The position numbers and the translations under genes were made by a program. The notes beneath the pieces are model-generated. The model searched no databases and was not told where the DNA came from. It worked only from the letters and a program-made list of their open reading frames with translations. 19,071 bases of DNA from Clostridiales bacterium (GTDB taxonomy: Bacteria; Bacillota; Clostridia; Christensenellales; Aristaeellaceae): NCBI GenBank assembly GCA_004552515.1, contig SFOF01000017.1:1-19071 (forward strand), read 5' to 3'. Below, one piece after another: positions 1-6,662 of the stretch. Every line of letters begins with the position of its first letter. Position 1 is the stretch's first letter.

Positions 1-635
1 AGTACAGGCATCGGAATCGAGCGTATTATGTAGATCCAGTGGGCAAGGCGACAACCCTTCTAAGGGCGGCAGGTGACAATTCTGCACGACAGGCGGATCG
101 TGCCATGCGCCTGAGAGGGCGCTGCTGGGAGTCTGGGGCTTTGCCTGCCTATGAAAAACCGGCGGTTTCGGTGACAGATGGTTGTTGTATGGCAGCCAAA
201 TGGACAGCATAAAGTCCCCGGTTCAACTGGAGGTTATGGAAAACGGCATGGAATTGCATGTTGGACGCGGCCCACAGGAAAATAGCAAAATATTGACAAT
301 ATGCAAGGCGAGCAAGAAACTTGAACGAATCCCTGGGGGAGTGAGCTTGCAAAGCGGAGCGTGTGAGGGACAGTTTCACAGGCAATCTGTCCTTAGGGGC
401 TGGGCAAACTGCCCGCTCAGCGCGGCCCTTCGGCCTGAAATCAGTTTGAAATCCTTCGGGATTGAGTGCTTTTGGAAACCGGGACGCTTGTATTCAGGGA
501 ATCCATGCGCCGCGTTTCTATAAAAAATCCGCTCGAATGTGTCCTCATGTCCTTTCGGACACATTCCAGGAACTGAAGCCCAGCGCGCCATTCGCACAGG
601 GCTTTCTCATTTCGTGTTTTGAACGGGATGCGTGC
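1..635. other. Gene-poor stretch with many short inverted repeats; no recognised gene
   Basis: I recognise no protein family on either strand here. Base composition is lower than in the rest of the window (positions 181-300 are roughly 45% GC, while the genes are above 60%). Short inverted repeats are frequent: 84-89/98-103 (6 bp, 8-nt loop), 107-111/118-122, 368-373/387-392, 402-405/411-414, 424-427/432-435, 450-454/459-463 (5 bp closed by a TTCG tetraloop) and 535-544/557-566 (10 bp). One plus-strand frame is open from the window edge to a TAA at 210-212 (about 69 codons, no start inside the window), and minus-strand frames of about 75 codons also exist. None has a clear ribosome binding site or a familiar protein. 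The stretch could be the tail of a mobile element, a structured RNA, or a decayed gene. The low GC hints at foreign origin. Confidence 0.5.
535..566 (-). terminator. 10-bp perfect inverted repeat, possible terminator of the phosphatase gene
   Basis: GAATGTGTCC (535-544) and GGACACATTC (557-566) form a perfect 10-bp stem around a 12-nt loop. Read on the minus strand, the stem is followed after seven bases by six T (the A-run at 522-527). It lies about 70 nt beyond the stop of the minus-strand phosphatase gene at 636. The gap between stem and T-run is longer than in a canonical intrinsic terminator, so a protein-binding site or an RNA hairpin is also possible. Confidence 0.4.
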
Positions 636-1631
636 TCATGCGTCCTCCAGCATGAGCCGACGGAAAGCGTTCATTTCCTCAGGCGTGATTCCCGCCGCCT
701 GCCAAAAGCGTTCCGCGCGGCGCTGGGGCGCGTCGCTTCGGGGCGCATAGGCGTCCAGTACCGCCATGAACTGCTCGAATGGCTCTGACGTCCGGCTGCG
801 TTTGCCCCAGACGGAGAGGGAGGTGATCTCATAATCCAGCAGCAGATGCTCCTCCCGCACGCCCAGCAGCGCCTGAAGAAGATAGCACAGGCAGCCGGTG
901 CGATCCGCGCCGCCCCAGCAATGCACATAAATCGGATAGAGTTCTTCCCGCAGCAGCGTGCGGAAAACCGCGCCATAGGCCCGCAGCTGGTCGGGCTGAG
1001 ACAGGTTGGCATAGGCGCTGAGAGGCTGATGCACCCATTGCACCGCCGGCGTGTCCAGCCCCGGCGTCTGCGTTTCCTCGCGCAGATCCAGATCGGTTCT
1101 GACCCGCAGCCGGTGGAGCAGCTCGTCCAGCCCGCGGGGCGACAGCTGCATATGCCGGTCAAATTCGGAGCCGCGATAGATCAGTCCCTGACGGACGCGG
1201 CCCGTGGCGGTCGGCCAGCCGCCCAAATCGCGCACATTCGTATCGCCGTCCAAATGGATGAAGCGGGGCAGGGTGTTTTCCGTTTCAAACCAGCTGTCTG
1301 CCTCCTGGCCGTCCGAGCAGACCGACCAGTCATATCGTTCTCCGGCGCGCAGATTGCGGACTGTCAGCGTCTGCGCATCCCCGTCGAATGTCCACGTCTC
1401 GGCCCGGCAGCGCAGCACAACGCGGCAGCGCCCGGACGTTCCCCGCCACGCAAGCACAACGCCCGTGCCCAGCGAGCAATCCTCTCCCTCCGAGCGGTTC
1501 AGGTTGAGAAAGTCGATCGGCTGCGCGCCGGCGCTTTCGGACTGTCCGGCCTGATCGATGAAAGACCGCTGCATGGCCGTGAGCAGCGATACGCGTGCGC
1601 CCCTGGCCGGAGTGATCAGTTCTATTTTCAT
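636..1631 (-). CDS. Tyrosine/dual-specificity protein phosphatase (PTP-like) with N-terminal extra domain
   Basis: This 331-aa protein has the PTP signature HCWGGADRTG at residues 237-246. Cys238 is the expected nucleophile and Arg244 the phosphate-binding residue (C-x5-R). Upstream, NVRDLGGW at 132-139 followed by the VRQGLIYRGSEFD segment (146-158) is the hallmark of the Y_phosphatase3 group of tyrosine/serine phosphatases. Residues 1-120 precede the catalytic core. They look like a beta-rich, fibronectin/Ig-like domain (alternating strands around 56-115), which is an inference. No signal peptide or membrane segment is seen, so it is probably cytosolic. The ATG at 1631 is preceded by an AAGGAT-type ribosome binding site, and a consensus promoter lies about 90 nt upstream. 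The gene stands alone, divergent from the bile salt hydrolase unit. The substrate (phosphoprotein, phosphoinositide or other phosphoester) cannot be told from the sequence. Confidence 0.88.
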   Translation of the reverse strand: MKIELITPARGARVSLLTAMQRSFIDQAGQSESAGAQPIDFLNLNRSEGEDCSLGTGVVLAWRGTSGRCRVVLRCRAETWTFDGDAQTLTVRNLRAGERYDWSVCSDGQEADSWFETENTLPRFIHLDGDTNVRDLGGWPTATGRVRQGLIYRGSEFDRHMQLSPRGLDELLHRLRVRTDLDLREETQTPGLDTPAVQWVHQPLSAYANLSQPDQLRAYGAVFRTLLREELYPIYVHCWGGADRTGCLCYLLQALLGVREEHLLLDYEITSLSVWGKRSRTSEPFEQFMAVLDAYAPRSDAPQRRAERFWQAAGITPEEMNAFRRLMLEDA

Positions 1632-1721
1632 CGCGCGTTCATCCTTCTTGCAATATTTCGAGAGGAGAGCTTCGGCGTTTTCCAGGTTGAAAAGTTCATT
1701 TTGAAGCGAACTTCAGGCGTT

Positions 1722-1750
1722 ATTATAGCATTGGGGGAAAGCCATGTCAA
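1722..1750 (-). promoter_or_regulatory. Perfect consensus sigma-A promoter for the phosphatase gene
   Basis: On the minus strand TTGACA (1745-1750) and TATAAT (1722-1727) are separated by exactly 17 bases, with a TGC extended -10. Both hexamers match consensus at all six positions. Transcription should start near 1715, leaving a leader of about 85 nt before the ATG at 1631. Confidence 0.85.
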
Positions 1751-1881
1751 TGTTTAAGCGCCGCTGTGAGGATAGCGCGCGGTTTGGCGCTTGCAAATCC
1801 GCATGAATTGCGCCGTCGGTGTGAAAACTATGGACAATGCGCCTGCAACGGGGCATTTTGGTGGTATCCGTGTTAAACGGC

Positions 1882-1910
1882 TTGCCGAGCGGCGGCGTTT
1901 GTGGTATGCT
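1882..1910 (+). promoter_or_regulatory. Promoter of the bile salt hydrolase operon
   Basis: TTGCCG (1882-1887), a 17-base spacer, then TATGCT (1905-1910), with TGG forming an extended -10. The expected transcription start near 1917 lies downstream of the in-frame ATG at 1901. This supports translation from the ATG at 1943. Confidence 0.7.
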
Positions 1911-1942
1911 TTGGGAAAATGGAGAAAGAGGGGTGCGCAGCG

Positions 1943-2917
1943 ATGTGTACGGCGGCGACTTATAAGACGAAGGATTTCTATATCGGCCGGACGTTGGACT
2001 ATGAATTTTCCTATGGCGAGGAGGTGGCGGTCATGCCGCGCGCCTATCCGCTGGAATTCCGGCATGAGGGGCGCAGAGACGCGCACTATGCCATGATTGG
2101 CATGGCGCACGTCGCGGACGGCTATCCGCTCTATTATGATGCGGCCAACGAGAAGGGGCTGGGCATGGCCGGGCTGAATTTCGTCGGCAACGCGGTTTAC
2201 GCGGAGTGTGCGGATGGCAGGGACAACGTAGCGCAGTTCGAGTTCATTCCGTGGGTTCTGTGCCAGTGCGCGAGCGTTCGGGAGGCGCGGGCGCTGCTCT
2301 CACGGATGAATCTGGTCGGCACGCGTTTCAGCGAGCGCTTTGCGGCGGCGCAGCTGCACTGGATCATTGCCGACGCGCAGGAAGCGATCGTCGTGGAGTC
2401 GATGAAGGACGGGCTGAGGATCTATGACAATCCCGTGGGCGTGCTGACCAACAATCCGCCCTTTGAGCAGCAGCTCTTTGCGCTCAACAACTATATCGGC
2501 CTGTCGCCGAAGCAGCCGGAGAATCGCTTTTCCGAGCGGCTGTCGCTTGAGACGTACAGCCGCGGTATGGGCGCGCTGGGACTGCCGGGCGATCTCAGCT
2601 CGATGTCCCGCTTTGCGCGCGCGGCGTTCGTCAGGATGAATTCCGTCTCGGGCGAAACGGAAGCGGAGAGCGTGGGCCAGTTCTTCCACATACTGGGCGC
2701 GGTCGATCAGCAGCGCGGCTGCTGTGAGGTGTCGGACGGAAAGTACGAGATCACGATTTACACCTCCTGCTGCAACGCGACGCGCGGCGTTTACTACTAC
2801 ACGACCTATGGCAACCATCAGATTACGGCGGTGGATATGCGCCGCGAGAATCTGGACGGCAGCGCGCTGATACGCTATCCGATGATCACCGGCGAGCATA
2901 TCTTTGAGCAGAACTGA
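1943..2917 (+). CDS. bsh: Conjugated bile salt hydrolase (choloylglycine hydrolase family, C59)
   Basis: This 324-aa Ntn-hydrolase cleaves the amide bond of glycine- or taurine-conjugated bile acids. Starting at the ATG at 1943 places Cys2 directly after Met1, as the family needs for an autocatalytically exposed N-terminal nucleophile. An in-frame ATG 14 codons upstream would bury it. An AGAGGGG ribosome binding site lies about nine bases before 1943. Residues matching the known active site of the family are Cys2, Arg16, Asp19, Asn79 (in GLNF), Asn170 (in VLTNN) and Arg223 (in SMSRF). The length is normal for the family, and there is no signal peptide, so it acts in the cytoplasm. The sequence as a whole resembles bile salt hydrolases of gut Firmicutes more than penicillin V acylases, which share the fold; a substrate assay would be needed to separate the two. 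The next gene begins 11 bases after the stop and is probably co-transcribed. Confidence 0.9.
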   Translation: MCTAATYKTKDFYIGRTLDYEFSYGEEVAVMPRAYPLEFRHEGRRDAHYAMIGMAHVADGYPLYYDAANEKGLGMAGLNFVGNAVYAECADGRDNVAQFEFIPWVLCQCASVREARALLSRMNLVGTRFSERFAAAQLHWIIADAQEAIVVESMKDGLRIYDNPVGVLTNNPPFEQQLFALNNYIGLSPKQPENRFSERLSLETYSRGMGALGLPGDLSSMSRFARAAFVRMNSVSGETEAESVGQFFHILGAVDQQRGCCEVSDGKYEITIYTSCCNATRGVYYYTTYGNHQITAVDMRRENLDGSALIRYPMITGEHIFEQN

Positions 2918-2928
2918 GGTGGAATGAC

Positions 2929-3372
2929 GTGAAGGAGTATGACCGGCAGGCCGAAGCGCTGCTGGAAGCGCCCTGTCATATCGTCGATTTTCTGCCCCAG
3001 ACCGTTTCGGAGGATGCGCCGGGGCAATACTTCGCCGTGGAGCGCTATTGGCTGGAAAGCGGGCGGCACGGCGCGCTGGCGGAAAGATTCGCCGGTATTA
3101 TACTGAAGCTGATGTGCTATTATCATATGGCTGTCGATGAAGGCGGCTGGATGGAGCGCCCTGATCCGGCGCTGATCGACTGTATCATCGCAAAAATTGC
3201 GAAAAAGCGCACCGGCACGCTGAATTGCCTCTTTCCCGATGAAAACGCGCTGCTTGTGCTGGACGGCGACAGCCTGAATCTTGCGGTCTACAATCCGAAT
3301 GAGCGGATGCGGGCGCTCCTTGCGGCGCTGGCGCAGTCTGAGGGGCTGTTCTGGCGGCCGGCCGCGTTTTGA
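2929..3372 (+). CDS. Small conserved-looking protein of unknown function, co-transcribed with bsh
   Basis: This is a 147-aa soluble protein that I cannot assign to a named family. Translation begins at GTG 2929, six bases after a GAGGTGG ribosome binding site. A nearer ATG at 2924 is out of frame and stops after one further codon. The protein has a mixed alpha/beta pattern, with an acidic first half (HIVDFLP, YFAVERYWLE), a hydrophobic helix around 53-67 (AERFAGIILKLMCYYHM), and a strand-rich stretch near 98-122 (LNCLFPDENALLVLDGDSLNLAVYN, written here only to locate it by its ends at L98 and N122). There are no transmembrane segments, metal motifs or HTH. The 11-bp gap after bsh and the terminator just downstream make it the second gene of a bicistronic unit. 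It may be linked to bile acid handling, but that is inferred from context only. Confidence 0.75.
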   Translation: MKEYDRQAEALLEAPCHIVDFLPQTVSEDAPGQYFAVERYWLESGRHGALAERFAGIILKLMCYYHMAVDEGGWMERPDPALIDCIIAKIAKKRTGTLNCLFPDENALLVLDGDSLNLAVYNPNERMRALLAALAQSEGLFWRPAAF

Positions 3373-3384
3373 AAGGCGTATGAA

Positions 3385-3412
3385 AAAGCCCCATCCGAAC
3401 GGACGGGGCTTT
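3385..3412. terminator. Bidirectional intrinsic terminator between the bsh unit and rplL
   Basis: AAAGCCCC (3385-3392) pairs with GGGGCTTT (3405-3412), and inside it TCCG pairs with CGGA around a two-base turn, leaving one A/C mismatch. On the plus strand it closes the bsh unit. On the minus strand the stem is followed by a T-run (the A-tract at 3383-3387), which ends the rplJ-rplL transcript. Confidence 0.85.
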
Positions 3413-3435
3413 CATGCTGCCTGAGCAGCGAAAAA

Positions 3436-3804
3436 TTACTTGATCTCGACGGTCGCGCCGACTTCGGCCAGCTTGGCCTTGATCTTCTCGGCGTCTTCCT
3501 TGGAGACGGCTTCCTTCAGGGTCTTGGGGGCGCCTTCGACGGCGTCCTTGGCTTCCTTCAGGCCCAGGCCGGTGATCTCGCGGACGACCTTGATGACCTT
3601 GATCTTCTCGGAGCCAACGTCCTTCAGCACGACGTCGAACTCGGTCTTCTCTTCCTCAGCAGCAGCGGCGGGCGCAGCGGCGCCGGCGGCGGCAACAGGG
3701 GCGGCGGCGGACACGCCGAACTTCTCTTCCATGGCCTTGACCAGATCGGCCAGCTCAAGGATCGTCATAGACTCAATAGCGGAAATGATCTCTTCGCGAT
3801 TCAT
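3436..3804 (-). CDS. rplL: 50S ribosomal protein L7/L12
   Basis: This is a 122-aa protein of normal length for the family. The N-terminal dimerisation domain (about 1-33, MNREEIISAIESMTILELAD) binds L10. It is followed by an Ala-rich flexible hinge (about 34-50) and the C-terminal domain (about 54-122), which contains the conserved KIKVIKVVREITGLGLKEAK helix region that contacts translation factors. A GGAGGG site lies seven bases before the ATG. It follows rplJ after a 63-bp gap and is followed directly by a terminator. There is no rpoB downstream, unlike the common arrangement in Firmicutes. Confidence 0.98.
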   Translation of the reverse strand: MNREEIISAIESMTILELADLVKAMEEKFGVSAAAPVAAAGAAAPAAAAEEEKTEFDVVLKDVGSEKIKVIKVVREITGLGLKEAKDAVEGAPKTLKEAVSKEDAEKIKAKLAEVGATVEIK

Positions 3805-3867
3805 GATATACCCTCCAATATAATGTAGTAATTGCCTTGGAATAATGTGTGCGTCAGGCGATGCGGC

Positions 3868-4368
3868 TTAGGCCTCTTCGCCGGCCTGCTTCTTGCGCAG
3901 AGCCTCGACGACGTACACGAACTTGGACACAGCGCTCATCATGCTGCCCATGATCTTCGCCAGGAGAACCTCGCGAGACGGGATGCTGGCCAGAGCCTCG
4001 ACGCCCTTGACATCCAGCAGCTGGCCGTCAACCATGCCGCACTTGATGGAGCCTTTCTTGGCCTTTTCGATGAACTCCTTGCACACCTTGGCGGGGGCGA
4101 CGGCGTCAGCCATGCCGAAAGCCACGGCGGTGGGGCCGTTCAGGTAGGGATCAAAGCCCTCCAGACCGGCTTCCTTGGCGGCCAGCTTCACCAGCGTGTT
4201 CTTCAGGACGGCGTATTCACAGCCGTTCTTGCGGAACTGGTTGCGCAGCTCGGTCACCTCGGCCACGGTCATGCCGCGATAGTCGATCATCACGACGGAC
4301 TTGGCCTGCTCGAACTTCGCCTTGATATCGGCGACGGCAGCCTGCTTGACTTCAAAATTTTTGGACAT
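3868..4368 (-). CDS. rplJ: 50S ribosomal protein L10
   Basis: This 166-aa protein anchors the L7/L12 stalk on 23S rRNA. The N-terminal part carries the family pattern (KSVVMIDYRGMTVAEVTELR, then a VLKNTL segment). The C-terminal helix (about 135-160) recruits L12 dimers. The start is the ATG at 4368, seven bases after a perfect GGAGGTG site. The same frame stays open for 27 codons further upstream, but that stretch is the regulatory leader hairpin. L10, alone or with L12, is known in bacteria to bind its own mRNA leader and repress the operon, and the leader seen here fits that. rplL follows 63 bp downstream. Confidence 0.98.
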   Translation of the reverse strand: MSKNFEVKQAAVADIKAKFEQAKSVVMIDYRGMTVAEVTELRNQFRKNGCEYAVLKNTLVKLAAKEAGLEGFDPYLNGPTAVAFGMADAVAPAKVCKEFIEKAKKGSIKCGMVDGQLLDVKGVEALASIPSREVLLAKIMGSMMSAVSKFVYVVEALRKKQAGEEA

Positions 4369-4394
4369 TGTAAAACACCTCCATATCCGTCCAG

Positions 4395-4535
4395 AGAATG
4401 ACGGCATATGAAACGCCCTTGCGCACACGACGCAAGGGCGACAAATCATCGGATGTCACAACCATTACGCCTCGGCTGGCGACATCTATCATGTCTTTAA
4501 GCGTTAAGCACCTGCTGTCTATGGCACAAGCTGTT
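4395..4535 (-). ncRNA. L10 leader (ribosomal protein autoregulatory element)
   Basis: The untranslated leader of rplJ carries the landmarks of the L10 leader: AGACAGCAGG (minus strand, ending near 4521) and GCCGAGG (near 4470-4476). A helix-forming stretch lies between them. Just before the gene is a perfect 10-bp hairpin, CGCCCTTGCG (4431-4440 read on minus) with CGCAAGGGCG (4414-4423), a 7-nt loop and a short TTT. That hairpin looks like an attenuator controlled by L10 binding. Confidence 0.85.
4414..4440 (-). terminator. Attenuator-like hairpin ahead of rplJ
   Basis: Arms at 4414-4423 and 4431-4440 match over 10 bp around a 7-nt loop and are followed on the minus strand by only three T. 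It lies within the L10 leader and 25 nt before the rplJ ribosome binding site. It most likely takes part in transcription attenuation rather than end-of-gene termination. Confidence 0.65.
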
Positions 4536-4550
4536 TCACAGCACTCGATT

Positions 4551-4579
4551 AGTATAGCACCATATCGGCCTTGTGACAA
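4551..4579 (-). promoter_or_regulatory. Promoter of rplJ-rplL
   Basis: On the minus strand TTGTCA (4574-4579) and TATACT (4551-4556) are spaced by 17 bases, with a TGC extended -10. The -35 hexamer starts one base past the stop codon of the upstream minus-strand gene. Transcription should begin near 4545, giving a leader of about 175 nt that carries the L10 regulatory element. Confidence 0.85.
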
Positions 4580-4580
4580 G

Positions 4581-6497
4581 TTAATTTTTTGTATTGCGCA
4601 CCGTGAAGCCCACGAACGAGAAGGGCATGATGTCGCTCGAAAGGAGAACGCCGTCCCCCTCGATCGCGCCTGCCGCGTTGAAGGCCTCAAGGGTGGTATA
4701 AGCGCCGTCCAGGCGGATGCGCGCGTCCGAAATCACGTCCGCGGACAGATTCCACAGCCCGACGGCCAGGCCGTCCCCCGTGCGCTTGCAGGTCATGTAC
4801 AGATCGGGCTGTCCAGGGCAGACGGCGGGCAGCTTTCGGCGTCCCGCCCACTCCAGGCCGTCGATCAGCTGGCGCTGGCGGCAATAGGAGCGCACGAGCG
4901 CGTTCTCCGGATAGGGCGTGGTGAAATCGAAGCAGTAGACAATAAAGCGCTGCCCATGGGCGTTCTCATAGCGATAGGCGGCGGGAGAATCGCCCAGCGT
5001 CGAGAGCACCTCGGCCTTTTCGTCCAGCGTGACGGGATAGAAGCGCTTGGCCGATACGTCGGAATTGTATTCGTCCTCGGCGATATAGTGCTCGACGCCG
5101 CCGCGCTTTTCAGCCGCGTCCATCGCGCGCAGGCCCACGTCCACGCCGCGCTCGGAGAGCAGCCGCGCCGCCGTCGCGTCCAGCGCCATGCCGTCGTCCA
5201 GCAGTGCCATGTCCAGCGTGCGCGCATCCTCGCCGCAGACGATGTGCGCGTTTCGCGTGCCGAACGTGAAGGGCAGGCCGGTTTCGGCGGCCAGCGATTC
5301 GGCCATGGAATAGAAGAACAGATCGTTGATCTCGCCCTGCGTCAGGCCCTCGGGCAGATCGGCGTTCCTCAGCCGGTCGTGGCGGCAGATTATGTCTGCG
5401 CCCTCGGCTGTGCCGCCGCTCAGGTGCGCTTCAATCCAGTCGTAGGCCGGTTTGTTGCGCGCCATGCGGTCGATGTAGCCGCGTTCATAGCGGGGGGAGG
5501 CGGTGTAATCCATCATGTATTTGAGGATGCCGTCAAAGCCGCCGTCGGCCCGCAGCGCCATGTCGTACATCTCCAGATAGGCGGCGGGGGTGCGGTAGCG
5601 CGGGCGCGGATAGGCGTCGCCCTCGGTGAACAGCTCGACGTTTTCCTGCTCGCACCAGTAACGCTGCATACGCGTGTAGCCGATGATGACCTCCAGCCGC
5701 TGGCTCATCGTCATTGCCGCCCAGTAGGGCGCGCCGATCGTGCGCAGGAAGGGGCGGGTGCTTCCGGCGAGCGTTTTGGTGATCTCAAGCGCGGTCACGC
5801 CGTCCATGTCCCATGTGCCCATGACGGCGCACACGCCCACGCGGACGGTGGGATCGACCTCATCCACGCGCGCGCGGATCTTTCTCGCCAAGCCGAGAAG
5901 CGCGTCGCGGCCCATGTCGAGCCACGCGTCGCGGTATTTGTTGGCCCTGCCGCGCATGATCAGCGGGAACATGTCTTTGCGCTCAATGTTCTCGCCCACG
6001 CGGCGGCGGTACTCGGCCATGTGCAGATCGCAGCAGCAGCCGTTGCCGCAGGGGCGGGTGGAGAGCCGGTAGTCGTCGTCGATCATGATGAGCTTTATGC
6101 CGGTCTGCGCGATGCGGCCGATCCAGTCCGCATAGTCGCGCGCGAACGTTTCGTCGGAGGGGCAGAGCCCGTCGCAGCCGGTTTCGCCGGTCAGGCCGAC
6201 GATTTTCTGATAGGCCTTGCCGTTCAGCGGCGTGCCGGCGTCGTCCTGGGTCAGCGGGCCGCCGTGGCCGAGCGAGCTGATCCACGCGCCGACCTCAAGG
6301 CCGTTGGCTTCGAAGAACAGGCGGTGCTGTCTGAGCAGGCGGAGGTCGTCGGCCAGCACGGCCTCGGCTTCAATGCCGCGGCAGGCGCACAGCCAGACGC
6401 GCTGCGCCCCCGCCTTTTTCAGCTCGGCCAGCGTGGCGGCCTCGTCCATTTCGCGGTTGGGATAGCGATTGGTGATGGGAACGGCGATTTTGTACAT
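4581..6497 (-). CDS. Uncharacterised TIM-barrel glycosidase-like protein, paralogue A of a divergent pair
   Basis: This 638-aa cytoplasmic protein has no signal peptide. The first 350 residues read like a (beta/alpha)8 barrel with a striking IMIDDDYRLS motif (Asp140-Asp141-Asp142-Tyr-Arg144). A Cys-rich segment follows with Cys150, Cys154-156 and His159. The middle (about 385-480) resembles the glutamine-amidotransferase-like domain seen after the barrel in GH42-type enzymes, and the last 100 residues look like a beta-sandwich. I infer a carbohydrate-active role but cannot name a CAZy family. The ATG at 6497 is chosen because a GGAGGACG site lies seven bases upstream; an ATG five codons earlier overlaps that site. 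The frame stays open far upstream, but the promoter at 6532-6560 excludes a longer protein. The divergent neighbour is a homologue with the same motifs. Confidence 0.75.
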   Translation of the reverse strand: MYKIAVPITNRYPNREMDEAATLAELKKAGAQRVWLCACRGIEAEAVLADDLRLLRQHRLFFEANGLEVGAWISSLGHGGPLTQDDAGTPLNGKAYQKIVGLTGETGCDGLCPSDETFARDYADWIGRIAQTGIKLIMIDDDYRLSTRPCGNGCCCDLHMAEYRRRVGENIERKDMFPLIMRGRANKYRDAWLDMGRDALLGLARKIRARVDEVDPTVRVGVCAVMGTWDMDGVTALEITKTLAGSTRPFLRTIGAPYWAAMTMSQRLEVIIGYTRMQRYWCEQENVELFTEGDAYPRPRYRTPAAYLEMYDMALRADGGFDGILKYMMDYTASPRYERGYIDRMARNKPAYDWIEAHLSGGTAEGADIICRHDRLRNADLPEGLTQGEINDLFFYSMAESLAAETGLPFTFGTRNAHIVCGEDARTLDMALLDDGMALDATAARLLSERGVDVGLRAMDAAEKRGGVEHYIAEDEYNSDVSAKRFYPVTLDEKAEVLSTLGDSPAAYRYENAHGQRFIVYCFDFTTPYPENALVRSYCRQRQLIDGLEWAGRRKLPAVCPGQPDLYMTCKRTGDGLAVGLWNLSADVISDARIRLDGAYTTLEAFNAAGAIEGDGVLLSSDIMPFSFVGFTVRNTKN

Positions 6498-6531
6498 GAT
6501 CTCGTCCTCCATATTGTTGATGGGCAGCTCC

Positions 6532-6560
6532 ATTATAGCATTGCGCGGCGCGGCCGGCAA
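6532..6560 (-). promoter_or_regulatory. Promoter of paralogue A
   Basis: On the minus strand TTGCCG (6555-6560), a 17-base spacer, and TATAAT (6532-6537) with a TGC extended -10. Its -35 lies 13 bp from the -35 of the opposite promoter, so a single regulator bound between them could control both genes. Confidence 0.82.
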
Positions 6561-6573
6561 GTGTAAAAAAAGC

Positions 6574-6602
6574 TCGACAAGGCGCGCGGGGGATGCTATA
6601 AT
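6574..6602 (+). promoter_or_regulatory. Promoter of paralogue B
   Basis: TCGACA (6574-6579), a 17-base spacer, and TATAAT (6597-6602) with a TGC extended -10. The -10 context ATGCTATAATG is identical to that of the opposing promoter at 6532-6560. The leader is about 55 nt. Confidence 0.82.
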
Positions 6603-6662
6603 GAGCGCGGGCGTCCCGCCGCGGCGCGTGAAGGACGGCGGGCGAAACGGAGGAATCTGTCT

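Noticed and set aside
1..635. Possible group II intron, tmRNA, SRP RNA or RNase P RNA
   Set aside because: None of the conserved core sequences (for example domain V of group II introns) could be found.
1901..1942. Earlier ATG for bile salt hydrolase
   Set aside because: It would put 14 residues before the nucleophilic cysteine, and it lies within the promoter.
4398..6566. Long plus-strand open frame (722 codons) opposite paralogue A
   Set aside because: It is a mirror of the GC-rich minus-strand gene, with no ribosome binding site or recognisable protein, and it runs across the L10 leader and promoter.
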